In this document: piece by piece, positions 55,723 through 64,000 of the stretch
Position numbering within the stretch: the first letter of the stretch is position 1
Layout of the letters: every line of letters starts with the position of its first letter
Origin: Nematostella vectensis
Lineage: Eukaryota > Cnidaria > Anthozoa > Actiniaria > Edwardsiidae
DNA: 64,000 nucleotides
NCBI RefSeq assembly: GCF_932526225.1
Contig: NC_064034.1
Span: 10,800,887 to 10,864,886, forward strand
Direction of reading: 5' to 3'
Position numbers and translations under genes: made by a program
The notes under the pieces: model-generated
What the model was told of the DNA's origin: nothing
The model's database searches: none
The model's input: the letters and a program-made list of their open reading frames with translations, nothing else

Positions 55723-58700
55723 CTCGAAAAAAAAATCGATTTCACATTCTCCCGAAAACAGTATTTTTTTCAATTATGAATATTATACTACTTGCAGGAG
55801 GTAAATCGCGTTTACATCAGGAAAAAAACAGGAATTCGCGATTCCCGCCTTCTTCGAGCGGCGAGCTACCTTTCCTTTGCCCAAAAATAGATGATTTTTG
55901 TTTCAGTATAAGGAAAAAGTTTTCTCCAGCTGTATTTTCTTAGCAATGACCAAAGAAAAATTAGACATATGATATGATATGGTACTATTATATAAGGCAA
56001 TCACTTTCTATTCATGCGGCGCTAGGGGCTGTCGATAAAATGTGGAGTCTCCGTTGTGCTAGGTGTTGATTGGAGTCCAGAGAGGATAAATATGGGAATT
56101 CTGATGAAATTTGCTTCAGACACATAGCAGTAATGGGTTCCTTATTGAATTTAACAATAACAACAATAGTAATTTATTTAGTTTTTCGCGCAGTCGCGAA
56201 CTAGACCTTCGCACTATTTAGCAGTGTTTCGATTTGATTTTACCCCATAACGCACACGCATAACCAGGAATTGAGGAAGGGAGGAGGGGACTTTTCTTAT
56301 AGGAGTATCGCCGACTTTTCAAAAGTCTCTAATAAGACAAGATCCTTCCTCCCTGCGCGTATGTATAGAAAGAGACCTTTTATAGGTCCTTTACAGTGGC
56401 CGAAGGATGGTACGCGCCCCATGCGCGAACACCCAGTCACGCGTCTTTTAGTAGATTTTATAAGACAGCAGTGGACATAATGTACCTTATTTCGCGCACT
56501 TTGCACACCACGACTCCCCACATGACAATCAGGATTACGGACCCCGCGCCTGTTCCAACCAAGAGAGGGATGTTATTCCACCAAGGCGTAGGAACTGGTG
56601 GAGAACCTGTGTGGTAAACCGCCATTAGTGGTCAAGACGTTGATCATTTAAGCCATCTTCCAAAGAATTTTTCCGACGTTGATTCTTAACCTCATGTATA
56701 ACATTTACCTGACACCTTGAAGCTGTCGTAGGAATACTGGGAGTATTTTGTCTGAAATAAATGCAAAGTGTAAACACAGCCTGTTTTCTTAGTTTCAGTT
56801 GTAACAAGCAATTAATTGCGAAGACGTCACCGGTAATATCGATCTTAAAAAAATATTGTTCGTCAAGATATAGGTATTTTAGCAACAAGGACGGCGAAGG
56901 GAGAAAATAAAACGGATAATGACAAACTCTTGTCATCTTAATAACTTAGCTGAATAGCTTAAGCAAGCGCAGGCACAACACTTAATTTCACGATTCTCAC
57001 TGAAACAAGAACAGGCGCATGACAACGCAACTGCTGGTGTTCAACCAATTCTGAGTTGTGTTTGCTTGCGTTTGCGCTTGCTTTTGCATCCTAATGAGAA
57101 CCAACCTTTAGTGTGGAAAAAAGATAATTGAAGGCTTTCTACGTCGTCCTTGGTAAAGTTCTCTATGATCAGTAACACACCGACTTGCTCCTAGTCGCTC
57201 TCAAAGAGTCGCTTTAGTCAAGTGCAGACCGGGAGCCCCCCTCCCGAAACATTCAAATGGCATATTTCGTCGTTTGAATATGTTCTGATGCCAAAAATAT
57301 CCATTTTAAAGTTGCTGGGAAAAAATATCTCTTCCTTTTTCCCAGAAGGGACCATTTGATTTTTTTATTTTTACCAGCCAGCAGTGGTTAGGAATTTTAG
57401 CACATGAATAATTGCCCGTATAACCTGTAGGGACGATTTTTTCCCCAAGCATCCGCCCCAGCGCCCGTAGTTCGGCTCCACAAATTTGCAAGCAGAACCA
57501 TTCGAGACGATATTTTTCACAGCAACCGAAAGTTCTAAGATCTTCCCAGCCAGCAAAAAACGGGCTGTGAAACATATTTTGTGGAACAGATCCGTTTTGT
57601 GCCCTTGTATAGTCTAAGCCGTACCGATATGTACAGATAGCAAGAGGGAATTCGCAAATGTCTACACACCTCGCTGTTGTAGCACCGTATAAACGGCTGA
57701 TACTCGATCTTTGGCTGCAGTGGTCCGTTGTAGTACTCCAATTCACTGATCCCTCGTCTCTTTCTATCGCATTTCGTCCCCTGTCCTGTCCCCAAGGTAA
57801 ATATCTTGTATTTCGGGTACTCGCTCGCTTTGAATGCGAAAACTAGGTACGCTTTCGGGACGTATGATTTGTGAGCTTCGCAGTAGCTCACAAGTTCTGA
57901 GGAATTGACATTTTGCGGGTTTGAGGCTGTAGTTAGAGCGTATCGGAGATAGACGGCATTAAAAACCTGGTAGTACCTAGAATAAGCAAAACACGCAAGC
58001 TGTCGTTTTGTGTAACTTTTCATGCCATGTGTTTTGTGTTATTATTTTTTTACATTCCGTTTTATTGTAGCGAATTCTAATCAATAGTTGCGGGTACCCA
58101 GGATTTGCTGAGGGTATTGCGCAGCTATAGGTATCATATGAGAGAGGGATAGCATTTGACAAATCCTTTTTTAAAAGAAATAACCAACTTTTTTGGCAAC
58201 TCCCCCCCCCCCCCTCCCCCTCCTGCGCAACTCCCCTTCCCCTCCCGGGCGGTACGTTGCTGTGCACTGACTGAAATCGCACTAATGAAAGATAATTCAT
58301 GATTTATATATTTCGCACTACGCAGTTTCACTCACTTGACGGGACCATTGACATCTGAGAATTTGGGAATTTCAATTCGAGCGGTTGTTTGTCCTTCAGA
58401 AACCTTTTTTGATGGAGATGTCTCCATCGGCGGTTCTGCGGTAAGATCAGGTCGACAAGATCAGTTGCGTCAAAATAACTTTTTTAATTGCAACACCAAT
58501 AGTGTCACTGCTTGCGTGGTTGTACTTGAGAAGGATGGCGACTGGCAAAAGACTCTCTTCATACCTTTAATTGGCGTCTTTACGACCTGATCGTCATCGC
58601 TATAGTTCCCGTAACCTTTACTTGTCCTGGCGGCAACTCGCACTAAGTAAGATTTATCACCGAACAGACTCGAGAGAGGAACATCAAGCGAGGTCTCACT

Positions 58701-61700
58701 CCCCTCTGTCTCAACGATCGTGTTCTTCAGCAATTCTGTCAAGTTCCTGAGCTCAAAGAACACCTAAAGATCGATCAGATGGCCGTTGTTAATTCGAATA
58801 GTTTATACGAAAGAGCCTAAGGAGATATTTACTAATAATCTATGTTCACAAAAAAACAGGTACAAGAGCGAATTAAAGCATACCAAAGGTGTGACTAACG
58901 AGGGCTCTTAAAGTTAACCCTTGCCTTGCGAATAGCCTATTTCGGATACCACCTAAACCCAGCTTCACTAATGGGCATTCCCGAATACCAAAGACCTACC
59001 ACCTCAGCACCTCCCTCGCCCATCTTCCTCGAGAGAGTGACGGTGAGGTAAAATTAAATGGATAATGGTATGGGTGAATGGATAGCAAATCCCGATCACC
59101 TCCACCACGCCCTTGCCTACTACCCGAGAGAGGGCTGTGAGTGTTGAACATACCTTATATCCATCGATTCTCCCATTTGTCTCAATCGGTGTTCTCCATG
59201 TCACGTGGTAAGTTTCATTCTCAAATGAAACCGAGATGTCATAGGGGGGACCAGGAGCTGAAATGAGATCCAATTTAGAATTTTAAAATTTTGAGAGGTT
59301 TTAGCCAAAAAGCTAATAACTGGAACACTGGTAATACTGGCGCGGAAGGTACAACAGAGCTAGGCGCATATTACCCAGGAATGCGCGTGGGTAAAACACA
59401 TAATGGTGTGTAATGCAGAGCAACTGCTTTGCGACCAATTACAGGGTAATGGATGGATTACGTTACTTACGGGTTTCAGCTATTAAACAGCTCTTCCATC
59501 TATCTGGTATCTTGGTTGAGAACTCAAGGCACGTTTCGTCATCGAGAACAGAAATGCTTCCATTCGCGAATCTGTTTCGGCACTCCACTTTCCTGCTTGT
59601 GTTTCCCTGCTGCCCAGGATTTCCAGTACACTAAGAAGCAGACAAAACAACCAAATTCATCTCGTCAACCGAACAATTTGGAAACTTATAAGCAAACACG
59701 TTTCTAACGACGGACGGCAACCTGAAGCAGTGGGCTTTTGTGTTTAACACTATCTCCTGCTAGCAATATGTAAGACTGCGTGGTAGAACAGATACGTTGG
59801 AGCAAATATTTTACATTTAGGAAAACGTTCCGTCGTTCAGAAACTATTATCATGTACTTGATAACCATCAAATCTTTTTTTCTTGAGTTAAGCCTCGGTA
59901 ATGTCCTAGGTCACTACACTGTTAAAAGCATAGTACAAAAAAATGTCTATCGCAAGGCAGACCTTGGATAAGAGAGATGGCCACAAAGTTCTACTGGAAG
60001 TCACGACGCATTGTGACTAGGTATACAGCGATGCATTTGATCATGACGGACTGTATAACATTCGAAGGGGAGGATCAGTATTCGCCTCTTTGAGTTAACT
60101 TAGACTAACTCAGCAAAGGCGATTGTTAAAAGAACTCACCTGCGACCAATCTCCTATTTCCCAACTCGGCCCACAATCCACCACGTTACATGTTGATGAT
60201 GTTGTTGGTTTCTTAGTTGCGTTACAGAAGCTCTCGTCCACCGTGACATTCGATTGTTGCGTGACTTGCTGTACGCAGAGTACCTCCCGCGACCGATTCC
60301 CTCCGCCACATCTCCGTGAACAGGGACCCCATGGGTGTATCTCCCACCTACAACGTCGACATAGAGAAGAGTCACTTATCTGACATACCTTAGTGTTGCA
60401 TGTGTCATAGCCGTACATCTACTTTCCCTGGCATACCTTAGTGTCACATGTGTCATATCCAATGTCTTCTTACCTTGGCATACCTTACAGCAAAATTCGT
60501 TTTTGCGCGACCTCGGCGAATCCAAAATCCTTGTCTCGTTTGGGAATAGCGCGTAGTCAGAAACAAGCTTTGGGGGCGGTTTGTCTGGTTTTAATTGTTT
60601 GGTTTGATTGACTACGCGCTATTCCCAAACGAACAAAGGAATTTTCAATTCTGGGAGGTCGCGCAACAACGAACTTGGCTATAATGTCACATGTGTCATA
60701 GCCAAATTCTTCTTTCCCTGGCATACCTTAGTGATATCACGAGTCATAGCCACAAGTCTTCTTTTCCTGCATACCTTAGTGTGACATGTGTCATAGCCAA
60801 AGTCTTCTTACCCTGGCATACCTTAGTGTTATAGACTTACTTTGCTTGACACGCCGGCTTTAAGAGATACTTTACCGGACAGGCCTGTGTTACACGGCGC
60901 CGTAGTCCTGTCCCCGATTATTTCTTTAGGTTTCAAAGCAAGTAACGTTGTACAGGCCTGGGTTTGACAAAATGCGAAGTCCTAGGCCTGACACCTAGTC
61001 ATGTTTCAAAGCGATATGACTTACTTTGCAGGGCAGGCCTGTGTATTGCACGGACCGTAACCTGGGGGCCTGGTGTCTTGATTGCAATGTATACTACTGA
61101 TCTGAGAACCGTCGTCTTCCCTGATGCACGTCACTGTGTGGGGCTGGGTTCCTACCAACGAAACACAAGGGTGCTGAAAGGAAGACGAATATGGGCAACG
61201 AGCATCTGCACGAAAAGTGTGCCCTTCTTTATTTTATCTATCTATCGTACGGATCCGATCAGGTTCAGAGCAGCTTCCTATGCTAACACAGGCCCGTACC
61301 CAGGAGGGGGGGGGGGCAGAGGGTGCGAACCCCCTTCCCCCCCCCCCCCCCCCCCAACACACACACACACACAGCGGCCGAAAGGCAATTTTCGGTTCTC
61401 AATAGACGTACTTTAGAAAAAAAACTATAAAGCATAAGCTAGATCACTATGGTATATTATCAATCCATAGGTCAGACCTTTTTGTAGCCAATTCTGACAA
61501 TAAATGTCCCTTTGTGATACTGCGAAGGCATAAAAGAATTGCTTTGTTCTTTTGTGGGAGGTCAGATTTTTATCAGAAAATCTCCTCCCTCTTCCCCCCC
61601 ATATTCCCCTCCCCAGAAAAATTAGGTCCACTTTTTCGGATCATCCCACATACTATACCTCCTGCGCATGTTTTACTGCAGATGCCGCTTTTCACATTTT

Positions 61701-63870
61701 TCCAGATGAGCGAGGTTACGTTTGGTTGACCGGGAGCGTAGTATGTGATGGTGTACCCGACATTTGCTTCATTGGCGTAGATAAACTAAAAGAGATAAAA
61801 AAGCACCAACAATTACCCGAAATCTACGAGAAAAGTAGAAGGCAAGGACAAAATTAAGAAACGACATAATGCACAGACAAAGACAATCTAGAATCTTCAC
61901 GGCTCGCATACTCACCAAGAGTACCAGCTCGGCATTCGTAGGGCCTTGAATAAACATTTTCTCGGCGTAGTTGATTACCGGGTTTTCGTAACTAGCGATA
62001 GTGCCCGCCACCTTGACTCTTAAGGTCAGCGGAAATTCTCCAAACACAAAAGGGTCGTCCGATGCAGCGGCTGAGGCAAGTTTCAGATCTGACAAGAAAA
62101 AAAACTTTCTCGCTCAATGTTAGCGCAAATACACATTCATAGACTATATTCTACTAAAATTATTGTAATATGATGTAACAGGCATGACGTAACAGGTATG
62201 GCGTAACAGGCATGACGTAACAGGTATGGCGTAACAGGTATGGCGTAACAGGCATGACGTAACAGGTATGGCGTAATAGGTATGGCGTAACAGGTATGGC
62301 GTAACAGGCATGGCGTAACAGGTATGACGTAACAGGTATGACGTAACAGGTATGGCGTAACAGGTATGGCGTAACAGGCATAACGTAATAGGTATGGCGT
62401 AACAGGTATAACGTAATAGGTATGGCGTAACAGGTATGGCGTAACAGGTATGGCGTTACAGGCATGGCGGCCTAACAGGTATGGCGTAACATAATGGCAT
62501 AACATAATGAGTGATCCCAGAAAAGACCTATACCCACCAGAGTTTCTTTAGTGTTTATTTATTTTTTATCCAGGTTCTTAGCGCTTCGCGGGTTTTTAAC
62601 TAACTTTTAGGAATTTAAAAAGGAATACTTTGCGGTTGTGGATCACAAGCTTCAAGTAATAAATTCACATACGTTAAAATAAGTCACTGTTCGAAAGAGG
62701 GAGAGAAAATTCGCCATATCTCGGCCGATAATGGAACTCAACGCAGCAAAAGTGAGAAGGTTCCATACGCGAAAGAGCAAACAATTTGGCCACCTTTGAC
62801 TCCAAGGAGATATTTAAAAAAATATCTTTTCTAGGCACAATCACACTTACTGACAAAATTGTTGGTTGCATTATCTTCGGTTATCATGGCGTTCACTGTT
62901 CCTACAGGAAGGGTCATCATTTGTCGAGCATTCCACGGACCTTGTATTAAAAATACATGTTAGGACCCATAAGGAATGGAAGCCTAGCGCCTGCAATAGG
63001 ATATATAGAGCTCGACGACGTATGTGAATAAATATAACTGGGATTTGAACCAAGTGATCTCTATATCCAGAAATAGGAGTAAAAAAAAATAAATTAAAAG
63101 ACACCTACCGTATCGGTTCCACAGTTCTGTATATCTCGCCTCTTTTCGGACACATTTATTGCCATTGCCAAGGCACTCACGACATCTGTCCAATATTCCC
63201 CCAGAGGCGATAACGTTGTCGCATCCAACACTCTATAAAAAACAGTAAAAGTAGCCACAAATTTTAGATCTCGTTTCTTGCTCATTTAAGCATTTCACAT
63301 ATATTTTCATTTTCACATACTCGCTCCCTGAAATAATTGTTAAACTCACATTGACATTTTTATATTCCTTCCTGCTGGCGTTCATTAAGAAAAGCATTAG
63401 GGACGAGGGAGGTGTGTGTGGCGAGGGGGATGGATGCAAGTAAAGGAATGGGTACTAACTAGTACAAGGCAAACCCTACCACTCGTTTTCCTTCAATACA
63501 TATATCCTGTATGTCAGGATCTGTCTCGTCGTATTTTGTCCCGTCAGACACGTGACCCTCTCTAATAGGGTAAGACGAGCCTGCACGACACCACAGCTCA
63601 CAGCGGTCAGCGGCTACAAAATAAAATTACTCAAAATTTTAATTTTTGACATTGTATCTATCATAGTTTAATCATAGAAGTTGATTGGTATGAACGGATT
63701 GTGTGATTAAGTATTCAATACTGGTATTGTATCGATCATAGGTGAAGTTGATTGGTATGTACACATTGTGTGATTATTCAGTATAGCTTACTGGCGTTGT
63801 ATCCATCATAGGTCGAATTGATGGTCTTGCATTGCGTTGTTCTGTAGTCTTCGCTCCCTGGAGAACAATC
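55578..63870 (-). CDS. Gene 2: transmembrane protein with ADAMTS-like Cys-rich/spacer/TSP1 modules and RPTP-like membrane-proximal region (partial, 16 exons)
   Basis: Exons in transcript order: 63870-63792, 63613-63480, 63232-63109, 62940-62851, 62088-61916, 61785-61659, 61133-61025, 60347-60140, 59630-59471, 59257-59154, 58763-58565, 58435-58336, 57976-57670, 56751-56709, 56606-56486, 55722-55578 (TAG at 55580-55578). All junctions are GT-AG and phase-consistent: 2223 bases, 740 residues plus stop. It would be a cell-surface protein whose N-terminal half resembles the ancillary part of ADAMTS/ADAMTSL proteins, which bind matrix components. Its C-terminal half matches the stalk of gene 1. The cytoplasmic tail is short and holds no phosphatase domain. 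The 5' end lies beyond 64000, so a metalloprotease domain upstream can be neither shown nor excluded. Confidence 0.82.
56486..56606 (-). CDS. Gene 2 transmembrane exon
   Basis: Encodes SPPVPTPWWNN then the hydrophobic IPLLVGTGAGSVILIVMWGV followed by VVCKVREIR, a stop-transfer. Phases 1 in and 2 out, as in the gene 1 transmembrane exon (43552-43657). Confidence 0.85.
56709..58435 (-). CDS. Gene 2 membrane-proximal domain with RKRR site
   Basis: Exons 58435-58336 (IEIPKFSDVNGPVK), 57976-57670 (YYQVFNAVYLR, YLVFAFKASEYPKYKIFTLG, CDRKRRGI, YYNGPLQP) and 56751-56709 (TKYSQYSYDSFKVS). Each matches the corresponding gene 1 exon in phase and motif (for example YNSPLQP versus YNGPLQP, DKYSQ versus TKYSQ). 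RKRR codons are 57765-57754. Introns 56752-57669 and 57977-58335 hold no other recognisable feature. Confidence 0.85.
58565..59257 (-). CDS. Gene 2 fibronectin type III domain
   Basis: Exons 59257-59154 and 58763-58565. GPPYDISVSFENETYHVTW, PIETNGRIDGYK, YLVRVAARTSKGYGNYSD. Split at the same place and phase (0) as FN3 domain 6 of gene 1. Confidence 0.88.
59471..60166 (-). CDS. Gene 2 TSP1 repeat 3
   Basis: Starts at the end of exon 60347-60140 (WEIGDWSQ) and continues in exon 59630-59471 (CTGNPGQQGNTSRKVECR). The split right after the WSxC-type tryptophan motif is common in TSP1 repeats. Cysteine spacing is looser than in repeats 1 and 2. Intron 59631-60139 has no recognised content. Confidence 0.75.
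60140..60347 (-). CDS. Gene 2 TSP1 repeat 2
   Basis: KWEIHPWGPCSRRCGGGNRS, REVLCVQQ, ending CNVVDCG. Hallmark WxxxxWGxCSxxCGGGxxxR. I place the acceptor at 60349-60348 (gtag) because it supplies the one base needed to complete the phase-2 codon of the preceding exon. Confidence 0.85.
60380..61040 (-). repeat. Exon-end and donor copies in a gene 2 intron
   Basis: On the minus strand about six units of ggctatgacacatgtgacac taaggtatgccagggtaaga recur between 60830 and 60380. Nearer the exon, diverged copies of the 61025 exon end (acaggcctgccctgcaaagt then aagt) are seen at about 60890-60860 and 60950. The units read like TSP1 C-termini (YDTCDTKVCQ) and carry aag/gtatgc and cagg/gtaaga donors. 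Confidence 0.75.
60488..60677. mobile_element. MITE-like inverted repeat inserted in the array
   Basis: Arms of about 70 bp: tcgtttgggaatagcgcgta gtca and its complement tgactacgcgctattcccaa acga, with outer tttgcgcgacctc / gaggtcgcgcaa. No coding sequence. It interrupts the tandem copies, so it inserted after they formed. Confidence 0.75.
61025..61740 (-). CDS. Gene 2 TSP1 repeat 1
   Basis: End of exon 61785-61659 (LIWKNVKSGICSKTCAGG) plus exon 61133-61025 (VTCIREDDGSQ, PPGYGPCNTQACPA). The W...CSxTCxGG...VxC...C...C pattern is the repeat that normally follows the ADAMTS spacer. The region between (61134-61658) has poly-G/C tracts at 61305-61365 and no other exon. Confidence 0.85.
61659..62940 (-). 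CDS. Gene 2 ADAMTS spacer domain
   Basis: Exons 62940-62851 (MMTLPVGTVNAMITED, TNNFV), 62088-61916 (FPLTLRVKVAGTIASYE, MFIQGPTNAELVLL) and 61785-61659 (ANVGYTITYYAP). These match the family signatures V-x-I/L-P-x-G-A, N-F-L-A, A-G-T-x-F-x-Y, G-P-T-x-E-x-L and G-I-x-Y-x-Y-x-x-P. In ADAMTS and ADAMTSL proteins the spacer mediates substrate or matrix binding. Confidence 0.85.
62165..62500. repeat. 14-bp minisatellite, about 23 copies
   Basis: tatggcgtaacagg / catgacgtaacagg units in the intron between spacer exons. No relation to a splice site on the gene's strand. The remainder of intron 62089-62850 is featureless. Confidence 0.95.
63109..63870 (-). CDS. Gene 2 ADAMTS-type cysteine-rich region
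   Basis: Exons 63870-63792 (DCSPGSEDYRTTQC), 63613-63480 (ADRCELWCRAGSSYP, HVSDGTKYDETDPD, ICIEGKRV) and 63232-63109 (SVGCDNVIASGG, DRCRECLGNGNKC). They follow the family order DCP-G-x-x-FRxxQC, CxLxCRA, VxDGTxC, C-x-x-G-x-C, VGCD...DxCGxCxGxGxxC. One family Cys position appears replaced (KRV where GKC is usual). Confidence 0.85.
63635..63795 (-). repeat. Two intronic copies of the 63792 exon end and donor
   Basis: On the minus strand the exon end accatcaattcgacctatga tggatacaacgcca plus gtaagc is followed in the intron by accaatcaacttcacctatg atcgatacaatacca gtattg (about 63765-63722) and a more decayed copy (about 63690-63645). Confidence 0.85.
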
Positions 63871-63919
63871 CTGAAGGCAAAATGACGAATGCATAATGTA
63901 GATTGATTGCTATATTAAG

Positions 63920-64000
63920 CCCTTTACGGGGTCTTGCTATTGCTGTACTTACAGGGTAGTTATCAGTACGGGGTCTTGCTATTACTTACAGGGTAGTTAT
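63920..64000 (-). repeat. Duplicated donor-like segment at window edge
   Basis: On the minus strand ataactaccct/gtaagta occurs at the extreme edge and again about 43 bases on, with caagaccccgta between. It may be the start of another exon-end and donor array belonging to the next upstream exon, which is outside the window. Confidence 0.5.

Noticed and set aside
54489-56480. Phosphatase exons for gene 2
   Set aside because: I looked for KNRY, WPD and HCSxG motifs on the minus strand downstream of its transmembrane exon and found none before the tail exon stop at 55578.
57306-57670. Extension of the gene 2 stalk exon to the full minus-strand ORF (57306-57746)
   Set aside because: Homology to gene 1 and a gtgtgt donor end the exon at 57670; the rest has no similarity.
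60363-60418. Upstream extension of the TSP1-2 exon (YGYDTCNTKVCQISDSS)
   Set aside because: This is the last copy of the intronic exon-end array; the acceptor at 60349-60348 fits the phase of the previous exon better.
61288-61370. Poly-G and poly-C tracts with gtacccaggaggggg, resembling a mobile element end
   Set aside because: No matching second end; may be a low-complexity or transposon remnant, but not supportable.

Overview
The window is animal nuclear DNA, most likely from an anthozoan cnidarian (sea anemone or coral). The evidence is multi-exon genes with GT-AG introns, purely metazoan protein modules (discoidin, Ig, FN3, receptor tyrosine phosphatase, ADAMTS-type modules), cnidarian-like compact exons, many MITE-like foldbacks and decayed transposon pieces. 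The species assignment is an inference. No prokaryotic features, rRNA genes or CRISPR arrays are present.

Two genes converge tail to tail. Gene 1 (+ strand, about 187-54488, 5' end outside the window) is a giant receptor-type protein tyrosine phosphatase. I could chain 58 exons whose splice phases all agree; they total 11310 coding bases ending in TGA, or 3769 residues inside the window. Order: F5/8 type C (discoidin) remnant, discoidin, atypical Ig, FN3, six discoidin domains, atypical Ig, FN3, eleven Ig domains, four FN3, a membrane-proximal domain with an RKRR furin-like site, one transmembrane helix, an active-looking phosphatase domain D1 and a probably inactive D2 (WPD replaced by WTE). 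Gene 2 (- strand, about 63870-55578, 5' end outside) has 16 chained exons (740 residues). It carries an ADAMTS/ADAMTSL-type Cys-rich region and spacer, three TSP1 repeats, then FN3, the same RKRR membrane-proximal domain and a transmembrane helix homologous in layout to gene 1. It ends after a short basic tail with no phosphatase domain.

Region by region: 0-14.9 kb discoidin/Ig/FN3 exons of gene 1; 14.9-20.6 kb a 69-bp minisatellite; 20.9-28.2 kb the Ig array; 28.2-35.6 kb FN3 exons, a GT-rich minisatellite and a 3.5-kb long-inverted-repeat element holding LINE fragments; 36.1-41.2 kb a roughly 20-bp minisatellite; 41.5-44.3 kb last FN3 half, RKRR domain and transmembrane exon; 45.3-49.9 kb D1; 50.0-54.5 kb D2; 54.5-55.6 kb shared 3' space; 55.6-64 kb gene 2.

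The most unusual signal is not a gene. In both genes, tandem arrays inside introns repeatedly turn out to be copies of the neighbouring exon's 3' end together with its 5' splice site. This is seen at introns after 11902, 14866, 25092, 29814 (weaker), 35245 and 48236 in gene 1 and at 61025 and 63792 in gene 2. Together they place several hundred decoy 5' splice sites inside one transcription unit. Smaller duplications of 3' splice sites (5.2/5.6 kb, 8.4/8.5 kb, 50.75/50.83 kb) follow the same theme.
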